Assembly: GCA_001828545.1 (NCBI GenBank) | Contig: MHYW01000061.1 | Coordinates: forward strand, 1 to 6,105 | Direction: 5' to 3' | From: Planctomycetes bacterium RIFCSPHIGHO2_12_FULL_52_36 | Lineage (GTDB): Bacteria > Planctomycetota > Brocadiia > Brocadiales > Bathyanammoxibiaceae | DNA: 6,105 bases | Shown here: positions 1 through 5,852 of the stretch, in pieces | Numbering within the stretch: position 1 is the first letter of the stretch | How the letters are laid out: each line of letters begins with the position of its first letter | Position numbers and translations under genes: made by a program | Notes under the pieces: generated by a model | Seen by the model: the letters and a program-made list of their open reading frames with translations, nothing else | Databases searched by the model: none | Told to the model about the DNA's origin: nothing

Positions 1-22
1 GTGCAGTGGGATGTATTTTCAA
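1..22 (-). CDS. lpxA: Probable 5' end of lpxA (UDP-N-acetylglucosamine acyltransferase), cut by window edge
   Basis: Only seven codons are visible. From a TTG at 22-20 the reading is M-K-I-H-P-T-A, and I-H-P-T-A is the typical opening of LpxA, whose left-handed beta-helix begins with such a hexapeptide turn. The start overlaps the lpxC stop as TTGA (TTG 22-20, TGA 21-19). An AGGAGG Shine-Dalgarno at 35-30 sits 7 nt upstream, which is ideal spacing and otherwise unexplained inside the end of lpxC. LpxA puts the first acyl chain on UDP-GlcNAc, the step just before LpxC, so the neighbour fits. Another left-handed beta-helix acyltransferase is possible. The identification rests on 22 bases plus context. 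Confidence 0.6.
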
Positions 23-915
23 ACCCTGACCTCCTGTCCCTCCCTTAAGGAGGGTTCTTGGTTAATAAGGGAGTAAAGTCTCTGGGCCATACGTACATTA
101 AGGGAGTGGCCTGACTTTACGCCAAAAACTTTGGCCCTTAATTCAGTCCCGATTAGGTAAAGGTCTCCCAGGAGGTCTAATACCTTATGTCTGACAGGTT
201 CATCGGCGTAGCGCAGGTGGGCCGGTCTCCTTTGCACGGGAGTGACGGCACGCCCCCCTTCCTCTACTAGAAAACTGTTTTCCTCCGTGACCCCTCTGCC
301 TAACCCAAGTCTTTGAAACTCCTCTATCTGGCTGGCCAGGCAGAACGTCCTGGCAACGGAGAGTTCCTTAATAAAACTTTCCTCGGTAACGAAAAGACCG
401 AAGGACTGACGGAGAGAAGACATCTTACCGAAGTCCAGTCTAAATGAGAGCACTAATCCATCGCCGGAAGGGAGGGCTACCAGACTGGCACCCTCTTCCT
501 CCACGGCAAGGGGTTGCTTCAGGCTAAAGGATTTTTTGGGAACGAGTTGTTCTACTACCTCTCCTTCCCGCAGTAACTCTACAAAGACCCTGGAGCTTCC
601 ATCCCCCGCAGGCATTTCACTATCCGTCAACTCCACCAAGAGGTTATCTATGCCTAGCCCTGCAGCGGCTGCCATGAAGTGTTCCACCCCTTCTACCTCC
701 GCCTCTGCCCCTCCCAGGGTGATACGCCTCCTGTTGTCCCTGAGGGAGGTCACTAGGGCAGGGATAGGTGGGGTGCCTTCCAGGTCTAACCTCTGGAAGC
801 TTATCCCACTACCCGGGGGTTGGGGTTTTAGTCTTAGGGTAACTTCCCTGCCTCTGAAGAGGCCCGTGCCATGGTACTCAACCTCTCTCTTTATCGTCCT
901 TTGCCACTGAGACAA
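19..915 (-). CDS. lpxC: LpxC, UDP-3-O-acyl-N-acetylglucosamine deacetylase
   Basis: LpxC is a cytosolic zinc hydrolase that removes the acetyl group from UDP-3-O-acyl-GlcNAc, the committed step of lipid A synthesis. The 298 residues match the family's roughly 300. The two-domain fold shows the expected landmarks: V-E-H with catalytic Glu78 and zinc ligand His79, the D-G-S loop near 105-107, A-R-T-F at 188-191, R-H-K-V-L-D with zinc ligands His243 and Asp247, and S-G-H with His270. All catalytic residues are present, so it should be active. There is no FabZ fusion, unlike in Bacteroidetes. The start is TTG at 915. It lies 4 bp after the ompH stop, with a GAAGGGG Shine-Dalgarno at 929-923 inside the last ompH codons, so translation is probably coupled. 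No ATG or GTG near it would preserve the conserved T-I-K-R-E start of the domain. Confidence 0.96.
   Translation of the reverse strand: MSQWQRTIKREVEYHGTGLFRGREVTLRLKPQPPGSGISFQRLDLEGTPPIPALVTSLRDNRRRITLGGAEAEVEGVEHFMAAAAGLGIDNLLVELTDSEMPAGDGSSRVFVELLREGEVVEQLVPKKSFSLKQPLAVEEEGASLVALPSGDGLVLSFRLDFGKMSSLRQSFGLFVTEESFIKELSVARTFCLASQIEEFQRLGLGRGVTEENSFLVEEGGRAVTPVQRRPAHLRYADEPVRHKVLDLLGDLYLIGTELRAKVFGVKSGHSLNVRMAQRLYSLINQEPSLREGQEVRV
30..35 (-). promoter_or_regulatory. Strong ribosome binding site for the gene starting at 22
   Basis: Minus-strand AGGAGG lies 7 nt before the TTG at 22, inside the last lpxC codons. It supports a translated gene beginning at the left edge. An upstream CCTCCT (minus strand, 53-48) is fully complementary to it and could mask it in the mRNA. 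Confidence 0.6.
38..54 (-). repeat. Small hairpin in the 3' end of lpxC
   Basis: On the minus strand CCCTCC (54-49) can pair with GGAGGG (43-38) around a 5-nt TTAAG loop. The CCTCCT part (53-48) can instead pair with the Shine-Dalgarno at 35-30, so two mutually exclusive folds are possible just before the probable lpxA start. No T-run follows, so it does not look like a terminator. Any regulatory role is inference. Confidence 0.4.
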
Positions 916-919
916 GGGC

Positions 920-1492
920 CTACCCCTTCTTATACCTGCGGTTGAGACTCTCTACTACCTTGTCCGTAACGTCCAGGGCATTGGAGAAATAAAGCACTGT
1001 CCCGATACCTATCTTCAACCTCAACTCTACAAGGTCAGCACTCTTGGTATCTATATCCTCCTTTTTTAAGATAAGGTCGAAGCCCTCTTTCTTTCCTACC
1101 TCTTCCACTACTGCATTTATGTCCTGGAAGAGTTCCTCATAAAACTCCTTTTCTGCCTTGGCCAGATTCCTCTTGGCAACCTCGTCCTCTATCTGGAGAT
1201 AGAGGAGCACTTTCTCCATATCTTCTTCTTTTTTCTTCCTGGCTACACTACCTGCTTCCAGGAGTTGTATCTCGTCTCTAAGGGCCATGGCCTCGTCCTG
1301 TTTGACCTTGAGTACCTCCTCCGACCTGTTCCTGATGTCACGGAAGTCGTTTTCCAGCTCTTTCCTCTTGTCGTACTGGTCGAAGACCTTGTTGAGGTTT
1401 ACCACACCCAACTTCATCTCTTTGCCCATAGTGGTACCTGGCAAAGAAATGATTAGGGCAAGGAAAGGTACAAAAAAGCTTAATAATCTCAT
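920..1492 (-). CDS. OmpH/Skp-family periplasmic chaperone
   Basis: Skp-type chaperones bind unfolded outer-membrane proteins in the periplasm and hand them to the BAM complex; the gene directly follows bamA. The ATG at 1492 gives 190 residues. It is chosen because a GGGAG Shine-Dalgarno sits 6 nt upstream and the product then begins with a clean signal peptide: Met-Arg, a hydrophobic stretch at about 3-18, and likely cleavage near 20-24. A longer frame back to 1543 would overlap bamA and hide the signal. The mature part opens with the family strand L-G-V-V-N-L-N-K-V-F (28-37). A long charged coiled coil follows at about 40-132 (the tentacle helices), then a closing strand/helix with L-Y-F-S-N-A-L-D-V-T-D (167-177), the usual OmpH ending. 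Length is slightly above the 160-180 usual for Skp. The acidic and lysine-rich coil makes exact orthology hard to assign, but the family is clear. Confidence 0.9.
   Translation of the reverse strand: MRLLSFFVPFLALIISLPGTTMGKEMKLGVVNLNKVFDQYDKRKELENDFRDIRNRSEEVLKVKQDEAMALRDEIQLLEAGSVARKKKEEDMEKVLLYLQIEDEVAKRNLAKAEKEFYEELFQDINAVVEEVGKKEGFDLILKKEDIDTKSADLVELRLKIGIGTVLYFSNALDVTDKVVESLNRRYKKG
923..929 (-). promoter_or_regulatory. Ribosome binding site deciding the lpxC TTG start
   Basis: Minus-strand GAAGGGG is embedded in the terminal Lys-Lys-Gly codons of the ompH gene, 7 nt before the TTG. It is a moderate match to the anti-Shine-Dalgarno sequence and supports a start on a weak codon. Confidence 0.55.
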
Positions 1493-1498
1493 TAGTTT

Positions 1499-1503
1499 CT
1501 CCC
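1499..1503 (-). promoter_or_regulatory. Ribosome binding site fixing the ompH start
   Basis: Minus-strand GGGAG, 6 nt before the ATG at 1492, lies within the 22-bp gap after the bamA stop. It decides for the shorter reading frame and against the in-frame ATG at 1543. Confidence 0.7.
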
Positions 1504-1514
1504 TTTCTAAATGG

Positions 1515-3872
1515 CTAATAAGCCCCAGCTCCAGCGCCGCCAATGTTAATGCTCATTAACTTAGTGTTGTCTTCTGACTGTTTCATTATAGGAATACCAA
1601 AGTCCAGGCCTATAGACATGCGTCCAAGGAAGGGCAAGGTAATCCTTAACCCTGTCCCAATAGAGGCCCTCATCTTGCCAAGACCGAGGTTGTTATCGGC
1701 CTTACCTACGTCCACGAAAAATGCCCCACTGAGAAACCTCTTAATGATGGGGAAGGTCTCTTCTACCCCTGCCAGGAGGAGCGTGTCTCCTCCTATCTGT
1801 TCCTTAGTCTTACTGTCTACCGGGGCCACTCCCCTAAAATCAAAGCCTCTTATGGAACCGGTACCTCCTGCAAAGTACCGTTCAAAGACGGGTACCTCTT
1901 TTTTCCCTGAATGGGGCCTTACTACCCCCATGGTTCCCCTGAAGCTCAAGACGTGCTTGCCCCAGCGTGGAAATTCAAATATGGTCTTGTACTTAGTGAC
2001 TGAGATTCCAAACCTCACTATATCAACGTCTAACCCGGATCCCTCTATAGAGGACTCCACCATGGAGCCCTTGGTGGGGAAAATGAGGTTATCTCGTGTG
2101 TCCCTGACGGCCTTTAGTTCTGCACCAAGCTCGGTCATGCTGCCTTTCAGGTCTTTCACCGCCTGGGGGGCATCACTGTGCACCTCTTTTATGAGGATAT
2201 CTTGAAATTCTGGGGAGAGGGAGAGACTGATATTTTTAGTAATCATCCTCCCTAAACTGAATCGGGTACCCCTTCTTTCCTCCGTGTAATCCTCCCTCTT
2301 TCTGGTAAAAAAGAATAAGGAGCCGCCTGCAGAGTATGGGGAGTCAAAGATAGCAGGATTTGTTAAGGACACGGTTGCCTCATTCCTCTTCATACCTGGG
2401 CTTAACCTAATGTTTAAAATGTGCCCCGCCCCTCGGAAGGCGTCTCCTGTTATAAAATCATGGAGGCTTTTGGGGGTATCAAAGGCATTGAAGTTCCTGT
2501 CTGTGTAGGAGATGTCTCCAAAGAGACCGGAGTTCAGACCAAACCCCCCACCAAACCTCAGGAGTCCGGTCCGTCCTTCCTTTACCTCCACCACTGCATT
2601 TGCGAGGTCGGGCCTGCTCCCAGCTTCATTATAGATACCCACCGCGGCAGGGTTCTGTGCGTCAAAATAGCCTGTCCCCTCAAGTCTTTCTTTACTGTCG
2701 TGTATCCTTACACTGTCAAACCTCTCCCCGGGTAAGAAACTCAAATCTCTCCTGATTACGTTATCCTTGGTCTTCTCGTTACCCGTAATCTTTACCTCCT
2801 CAATGAACACCCTCTGTCCTTCTTCTATCTCATAAAATATGTTGACAGTAGCCTCTAATACATTAAAGGAACGCTTCGTCCCCACCATAGCGGTGATATA
2901 CCCTTGCTCTCCATACAGGGTCCTGATTTGCCTGGCATCTTCTTCCATACCTGGGGGAAGGAAGGGCCCGCCCTTCTGCAGCTTCATCGCCCACAGGAGT
3001 TCGTGGGTCGTAAAGAGCTTATTGCCCTTCACGGTTATCTCGCTGACATGATACCTTTCGCCTTCCTCCATGACGAAAGTTATATAGATATCCGACCTGT
3101 CGGGACTATAAGTTAATTGTCCATCTATCTTAATGTCCAACCAGCCTCTATTTATATAGAATTCTTGCAGTTTTTCCTTATCTCCTTCAAACTTGTCGCT
3201 GTCAAAGATGCCTTTGAAAAGCAGTTTAGGGAAACGCCTCTTGCGGGTCTTTATCTGCTTGAGGAGTTTCCTGGAGGAAAAAGAGGTGTTGCCACTAAAT
3301 TTTATCCCCTCGATGGTGGCCCTGGGGCCTTCTGTTATCCTGTACACCACCTCTGCCTCTCCGTCCAATCTTTTAACGTCGCTCCTTATATCTACGAACT
3401 GAAAGCCCTTCTTTGAATAAAGCTCCTTAATCTTCTCTTCCGCCAGTTTTACCAGATAATACTTGAGATAGTCTCCCTCTTTCAGCTCCAGCACCTCTTC
3501 CAGTTTCCCCTTGCTTAGTGCGTCGTTACCCTCAAATATAATTGCCTTTATTATGGGTCTCTCGGCAACCAGAAAGGTCAGTTTAAGGCCGTCTTCGTAG
3601 TCTTCCAGGACGACTTCCACATTATCAAAGTAACCCATGGCCCATATGCTGGAGACGTCTAGCGACACGGTCTCCGGGTTATAAACATCTCCCTCCTTGA
3701 GCCTTACAGCGCCTTTTATGGCCGCTGTACCCACCCGTTTGTTCCCTTTTATGTCTATTTTCCTGATGGTCCTTGACTTCTCTGTTGTCTGAGCTAACAA
3801 ATGTCCCTCTCCCCCATAACAAAAGACAAAAAGACAACAGAGGGCAAGGCACCATCTTTTGGGGTGACCCAT
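1515..3872 (-). CDS. bamA: BamA, outer-membrane protein assembly factor (Omp85 family)
   Basis: BamA is the essential barrel that folds and inserts beta-barrel proteins into the outer membrane. The 785 residues start with a signal peptide (K-R, then a Cys-rich hydrophobic stretch at 8-19, likely cleavage near 28). Five POTRA domains follow, at roughly 35-105, 106-183, 184-275, 276-355 and 356-435; most carry the I-x-x-I/V-x-x-x-G-N opening and most end in a V/I-x-E-G-x-R-like turn. The 16-strand barrel spans about 437-785. It includes the conserved loop-6 motif I-R-G-F (674-677) preceded by F-A-G-G-T-G-S. The last strand ends in a Gly/Ala-rich tail and terminal Tyr rather than the common Phe. 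ATG 3872 is the only in-frame start after a stop, but its Shine-Dalgarno is weak (AAGG about 10 nt away). The gene lies 66 bp after dnaB and 22 bp before ompH, and heads the envelope block. Confidence 0.97.
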   Translation of the reverse strand: MGHPKRWCLALCCLFVFCYGGEGHLLAQTTEKSRTIRKIDIKGNKRVGTAAIKGAVRLKEGDVYNPETVSLDVSSIWAMGYFDNVEVVLEDYEDGLKLTFLVAERPIIKAIIFEGNDALSKGKLEEVLELKEGDYLKYYLVKLAEEKIKELYSKKGFQFVDIRSDVKRLDGEAEVVYRITEGPRATIEGIKFSGNTSFSSRKLLKQIKTRKRRFPKLLFKGIFDSDKFEGDKEKLQEFYINRGWLDIKIDGQLTYSPDRSDIYITFVMEEGERYHVSEITVKGNKLFTTHELLWAMKLQKGGPFLPPGMEEDARQIRTLYGEQGYITAMVGTKRSFNVLEATVNIFYEIEEGQRVFIEEVKITGNEKTKDNVIRRDLSFLPGERFDSVRIHDSKERLEGTGYFDAQNPAAVGIYNEAGSRPDLANAVVEVKEGRTGLLRFGGGFGLNSGLFGDISYTDRNFNAFDTPKSLHDFITGDAFRGAGHILNIRLSPGMKRNEATVSLTNPAIFDSPYSAGGSLFFFTRKREDYTEERRGTRFSLGRMITKNISLSLSPEFQDILIKEVHSDAPQAVKDLKGSMTELGAELKAVRDTRDNLIFPTKGSMVESSIEGSGLDVDIVRFGISVTKYKTIFEFPRWGKHVLSFRGTMGVVRPHSGKKEVPVFERYFAGGTGSIRGFDFRGVAPVDSKTKEQIGGDTLLLAGVEETFPIIKRFLSGAFFVDVGKADNNLGLGKMRASIGTGLRITLPFLGRMSIGLDFGIPIMKQSEDNTKLMSINIGGAGAGAY
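3780..3842 (-). repeat. 11-bp inverted repeat in the signal-peptide region of bamA
   Basis: CTCTGTTGTCT at 3780-3790 and its exact reverse complement at 3832-3842 flank 41 nt. In the bamA mRNA this could form a stem about 30 nt after the start codon. A perfect 11-bp pair this close is not expected often by chance in 6 kb, but it lies in coding sequence and its role is unknown. Confidence 0.5.
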
Positions 3873-3913
3873 TCCATGTTCGCCTTGGTGAATCCGTCTA
3901 CGGCATGACCTTT

Positions 3914-3936
3914 AGATTCGCTTCGCTCACTACAAG
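3914..3936 (-). repeat. Copy A of a 23-nt spacer element, between dnaB and bamA
   Basis: It begins 2 nt after the dnaB stop and reads CTTGTAGTGAG followed by CGAAGCGAATCT on the minus strand. Copy B at 5340-5362 shares the first 11 bases exactly and 18 of 23 overall, with all five differences transitions. The rest of this 66-bp spacer holds only weak short stems (for example CCGT/ACGG near 3892-3901) and no clear promoter or terminator. Confidence 0.6.
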
Positions 3937-3938
3937 CT

Positions 3939-5273
3939 TCATAAATCCTCATGACAGGCGGCACTCTCAAAACGCATACACTCCGTTAGGAAGGTGAGTT
4001 TCACTGTATCGGTGGGGCCATTTCTTTGTTTGGCTATTATCGCTTCGGTTAGTCTGGGGTTCTTCTCCGGGTCGTAGAATCCTTCTCTGTGAAGGAGGAG
4101 CACCAGGTCGGCGTCTTGCTCAATGGCACCCGATTCCCTGAGGTCGGACAGCCTGGGTTTACGGTCTTCCCCGGACCTGGACTCTACGGCCCGGTTCAAC
4201 TGGGAGACTGCTATGACAGGGATTTCTAATTCCATTGCCAGAGACTTTAGTCCCCTGGAGATGATGGCAACCTCTTGTTGGCGGCTTTCGGCCCTGGGGG
4301 GAGAGAGGAGTTGCAAGTAGTCCACTGCCACTAGTCTTATACCTTTTTGGGCCTTCAGCCTGCGGGCCTTAGCCCGGAGTTCCATGAGTGTAAGCCCGGG
4401 GCTATCGTCTACAAAGATAGGGGCGTTTGTAAGGAAGTCGGCGGCCGTAGTAAGCTTGGTCCATTCATCTCTAGAAATGCCCCGCTTACGGACCTGGTGG
4501 GCATTCAACTTGGCCCAACTGCAGAGCATGTTCTGTACAATCTGCTGGGCCGCCATCTCAAGGGAGAAAAACGCTGCCGGTGTCTTCTCTATCACCGCCA
4601 CATGTTCTATGATATTCAGCACAAAACTGGTCTTACCCATGCTGGGCCTTCCTGCTACTATTATTAGCTGAGAGGGTTGCAGTCCGCAGGTAAGGTCATT
4701 GAGGTCCTTGAAGCCCGTGGATAGCCCCGTGAGTTTTCCTTCTTCCCCTTTTTGTAATATATGGAAGGTCTCACTGATGAGGTCGGCGATATGGGTCGTC
4801 TCCTTACTGAACTTCTTCTGGGCTAGTTCAAAGATAAGTCTTTCAGATTTGTCCAGGATTTCGTCCAGGTCTTCTTTGCCGTCGTATACCTCTTTCTGAA
4901 TCTTTGCCGCTACCTCTACCAACCCCCTCATAATGGAGTTGTCCCTTACCAATTTGGCGTAGTACTCGGCATTGGCTACGGCAGGGACGGCCTCCTCTAA
5001 CTCCATCAGGTATTCCAGCCCCCCTACCTGGTCCATGGTACCCTTGCGTCTTAATTCCTCCTTAAGGAGTACAAGGTCCACAGCCTGCCCCTTCTCATGG
5101 AGTTCCACTACAGTCTGAAAGAGTTCCCTGTGTGCGGTCTTGTAGAAGCTGTCCTTGTTAAGGTACTGTATGGCTATATCTATTACCCCGTTGTCCAGTA
5201 ACATCGCCCCCAGCAGGCTTGCCTCTGCCTCAACACTGTGGGGTGGCGATTTTTCTATCAACTCTATAGCCAT
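3939..5273 (-). CDS. dnaB: DnaB, replicative DNA helicase
   Basis: DnaB is the hexameric ATP-driven helicase that unwinds DNA ahead of the replication fork and recruits primase. The 444 residues are near the family length. The N-terminal helical domain (about 8-110) opens with P-P-H-S-V-E-A-E, the standard start. A linker follows at about 110-180, then the RecA-like C-domain: Walker A G-R-P-S-M-G-K-T (208-215), catalytic Glu239 in F-F-S-L-E-M, Walker B V-A-V-D-Y-L-Q-L-L (315-323), S-Q-L-N-R (357-361), S-D-L-R-E-S-G-A-I-E-Q-D-A-D (376-389) and the arginine-finger region K-Q-R-N-G (415-419). No intein interrupts it, though DnaB is a common intein host. ATG 5273 places the conserved start correctly; its Shine-Dalgarno is poor (GTGG, 7 nt upstream). 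It follows rplI after a 114-bp spacer, a common rplI-dnaB order. Confidence 0.98.
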   Translation of the reverse strand: MAIELIEKSPPHSVEAEASLLGAMLLDNGVIDIAIQYLNKDSFYKTAHRELFQTVVELHEKGQAVDLVLLKEELRRKGTMDQVGGLEYLMELEEAVPAVANAEYYAKLVRDNSIMRGLVEVAAKIQKEVYDGKEDLDEILDKSERLIFELAQKKFSKETTHIADLISETFHILQKGEEGKLTGLSTGFKDLNDLTCGLQPSQLIIVAGRPSMGKTSFVLNIIEHVAVIEKTPAAFFSLEMAAQQIVQNMLCSWAKLNAHQVRKRGISRDEWTKLTTAADFLTNAPIFVDDSPGLTLMELRAKARRLKAQKGIRLVAVDYLQLLSPPRAESRQQEVAIISRGLKSLAMELEIPVIAVSQLNRAVESRSGEDRKPRLSDLRESGAIEQDADLVLLLHREGFYDPEKNPRLTEAIIAKQRNGPTDTVKLTFLTECMRFESAACHEDL

Positions 5274-5302
5274 TTTTATACCACGGTCTAGGATTGTGGG
5301 TT

Positions 5303-5325
5303 CAGGGTTGCAAAATGAAACCCTG
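5303..5325 (-). repeat. Hairpin in the rplI-dnaB spacer
   Basis: On the minus strand CAGGGTT (5325-5319) pairs with AACCCTG (5309-5303). Past one T/C mismatch, CA and TG add two more pairs around a TTT loop. The sequence after it is GAACCCAC, not a T-run, so it is not a standard rho-independent terminator. It lies 30 nt before the dnaB ATG. Confidence 0.5.
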
Positions 5326-5385
5326 GATACGAAATACTGAAATCCACCTCACTCACTACAAGATTTTTACCAGTGCAGTATCCAG
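5323..5385 (-). repeat. 8-bp inverted repeat enclosing copy B of the spacer element
   Basis: CTGGATAC (5323-5330) and GTATCCAG (5378-5385) are exact reverse complements. Inside them ACTG/CAGT (5336-5339 with 5371-5374) and AAATC/GATTT (5340-5344 with 5362-5366) also pair. The result is a nested, imperfect stem with the shared 11-base core in its loop. It starts 2 nt after the rplI stop. Confidence 0.4.
5340..5362 (-). repeat. Copy B of the 23-nt spacer element, between rplI and dnaB
   Basis: The minus strand reads CTTGTAGTGAG then TGAGGTGGATTT. It matches copy A (3914-3936) in the same orientation. The core carries TAG-TGA tandem stop codons. I saw no third copy in the window. Confidence 0.6.
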
Positions 5386-5387
5386 AA

Positions 5388-5834
5388 TCACTCTTCCTTT
5401 GTGACAGAGAGTTTTATTTGGGCCGTGACGCCATGTGGGAACTTAAGCTGGACGGTATACGTGCCGCACTCCTTTATGTTCTCTTCCAGGGCCACGGCTG
5501 ATTCCTCTACTGTATAACCTTTTCTGAGAAGTTCCTGGGTTACAACGCCTGGACTTATGGAACCAAAGAGCTTCCCCTCGTCTGTGGCCTTTGCCTTGAG
5601 GGTGAATTCCTGCCCGGCTAGCCCCTGGGCCATAGATTGGAGGTCTTTCTTCTCCGTCTCCCTCCTGCCCTCTTCCTTTTTCTTTCTAATCTGTGCCTCT
5701 TGCACCTTGGCCGGGCTTACGAGGGCAACCAGTCCCCTGGGCAAGAGATAGTTTCTGGCATAGCCGTTGGTGACGTCCACCACGTCCCCCACGCTGCCCA
5801 GTTTTTCTACGTCCTTCATCAGGATTACCTGCAT
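5388..5834 (-). CDS. rplI: Ribosomal protein L9
   Basis: L9 is a large-subunit protein at the base of the L1 stalk, where it bridges towards neighbouring ribosomes and helps reading-frame maintenance. The 148 residues equal the family length. The N-domain (1-50) has the signature M-Q-V-I-L, G-x-V-V-D-V and N-G-Y-A-R-N-Y-L-L-P-R-G (23-34). A long charged connecting helix spans about 41-75, and the C-domain (about 78-148) carries D-E-G-K-L-F-G-S-I (85-93). The start is ATG 5834. It has a very strong Shine-Dalgarno (GAGGAGGGGG, 5850-5841) just after the rpsR stop, in a 16-bp gap, so it is surely cotranscribed with rpsR. Confidence 0.98.
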   Translation of the reverse strand: MQVILMKDVEKLGSVGDVVDVTNGYARNYLLPRGLVALVSPAKVQEAQIRKKKEEGRRETEKKDLQSMAQGLAGQEFTLKAKATDEGKLFGSISPGVVTQELLRKGYTVEESAVALEENIKECGTYTVQLKFPHGVTAQIKLSVTKEE

Positions 5835-5840
5835 CGGTGT

Positions 5841-5852
5841 CCCCCTCCTCCT
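5841..5852 (-). promoter_or_regulatory. Strong, extended ribosome binding site of rplI
   Basis: A purine run, AGGAGGAGGGGG, overlaps the rpsR stop codon and ends 6 nt before the rplI ATG. It is much stronger than the visible leaders of rpsR, dnaB and bamA. It follows immediately on the hairpins in the rpsR 3' end, which may influence access to it. Confidence 0.7.

Noticed and set aside
1493..1543. Longer start for the ompH gene at 1543
   Set aside because: It would overlap the bamA end by 29 bp and put a charged segment before the signal peptide. The ATG at 1492 has a good Shine-Dalgarno at 6 nt.
1543..2205. Plus-strand open frame of 220 codons opposite bamA
   Set aside because: It lies wholly within bamA, which has strong family motifs throughout. 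The translation has no recognisable domain and is rich in Pro/Ser/Leu, as expected of an antisense shadow frame.
3793..3877. Short out-of-frame ORF from an ATG at 3877, 5 nt before the bamA start
   Set aside because: It has 27 codons ending inside bamA, and the AAGG spacing suits it slightly better than bamA. The product has no recognisable feature, however, and such overlaps are common by chance.
5058..5069. 12-bp perfect palindrome CTCCTTAAGGAG in dnaB, resembling the 38-54 hairpin in lpxC
   Set aside because: It has no loop, lies in ordinary coding sequence, and CTCC/GGAG words are frequent here because of Leu/Glu/Arg codon choice.
3939..5273. Intein in dnaB
   Set aside because: The walker A, catalytic Glu and Walker B regions are contiguous, and the length is normal at 444 residues.
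5274..5281. TATAAA just before the dnaB ATG as a -10 promoter box
   Set aside because: There is no -35 at proper spacing (TTGCAA is about 27 nt away), and it would give an essentially leaderless transcript.
5303..5325. Rho-independent terminator after rplI
   Set aside because: The stem is followed by GAACCCAC, not a T-run, on the minus strand.
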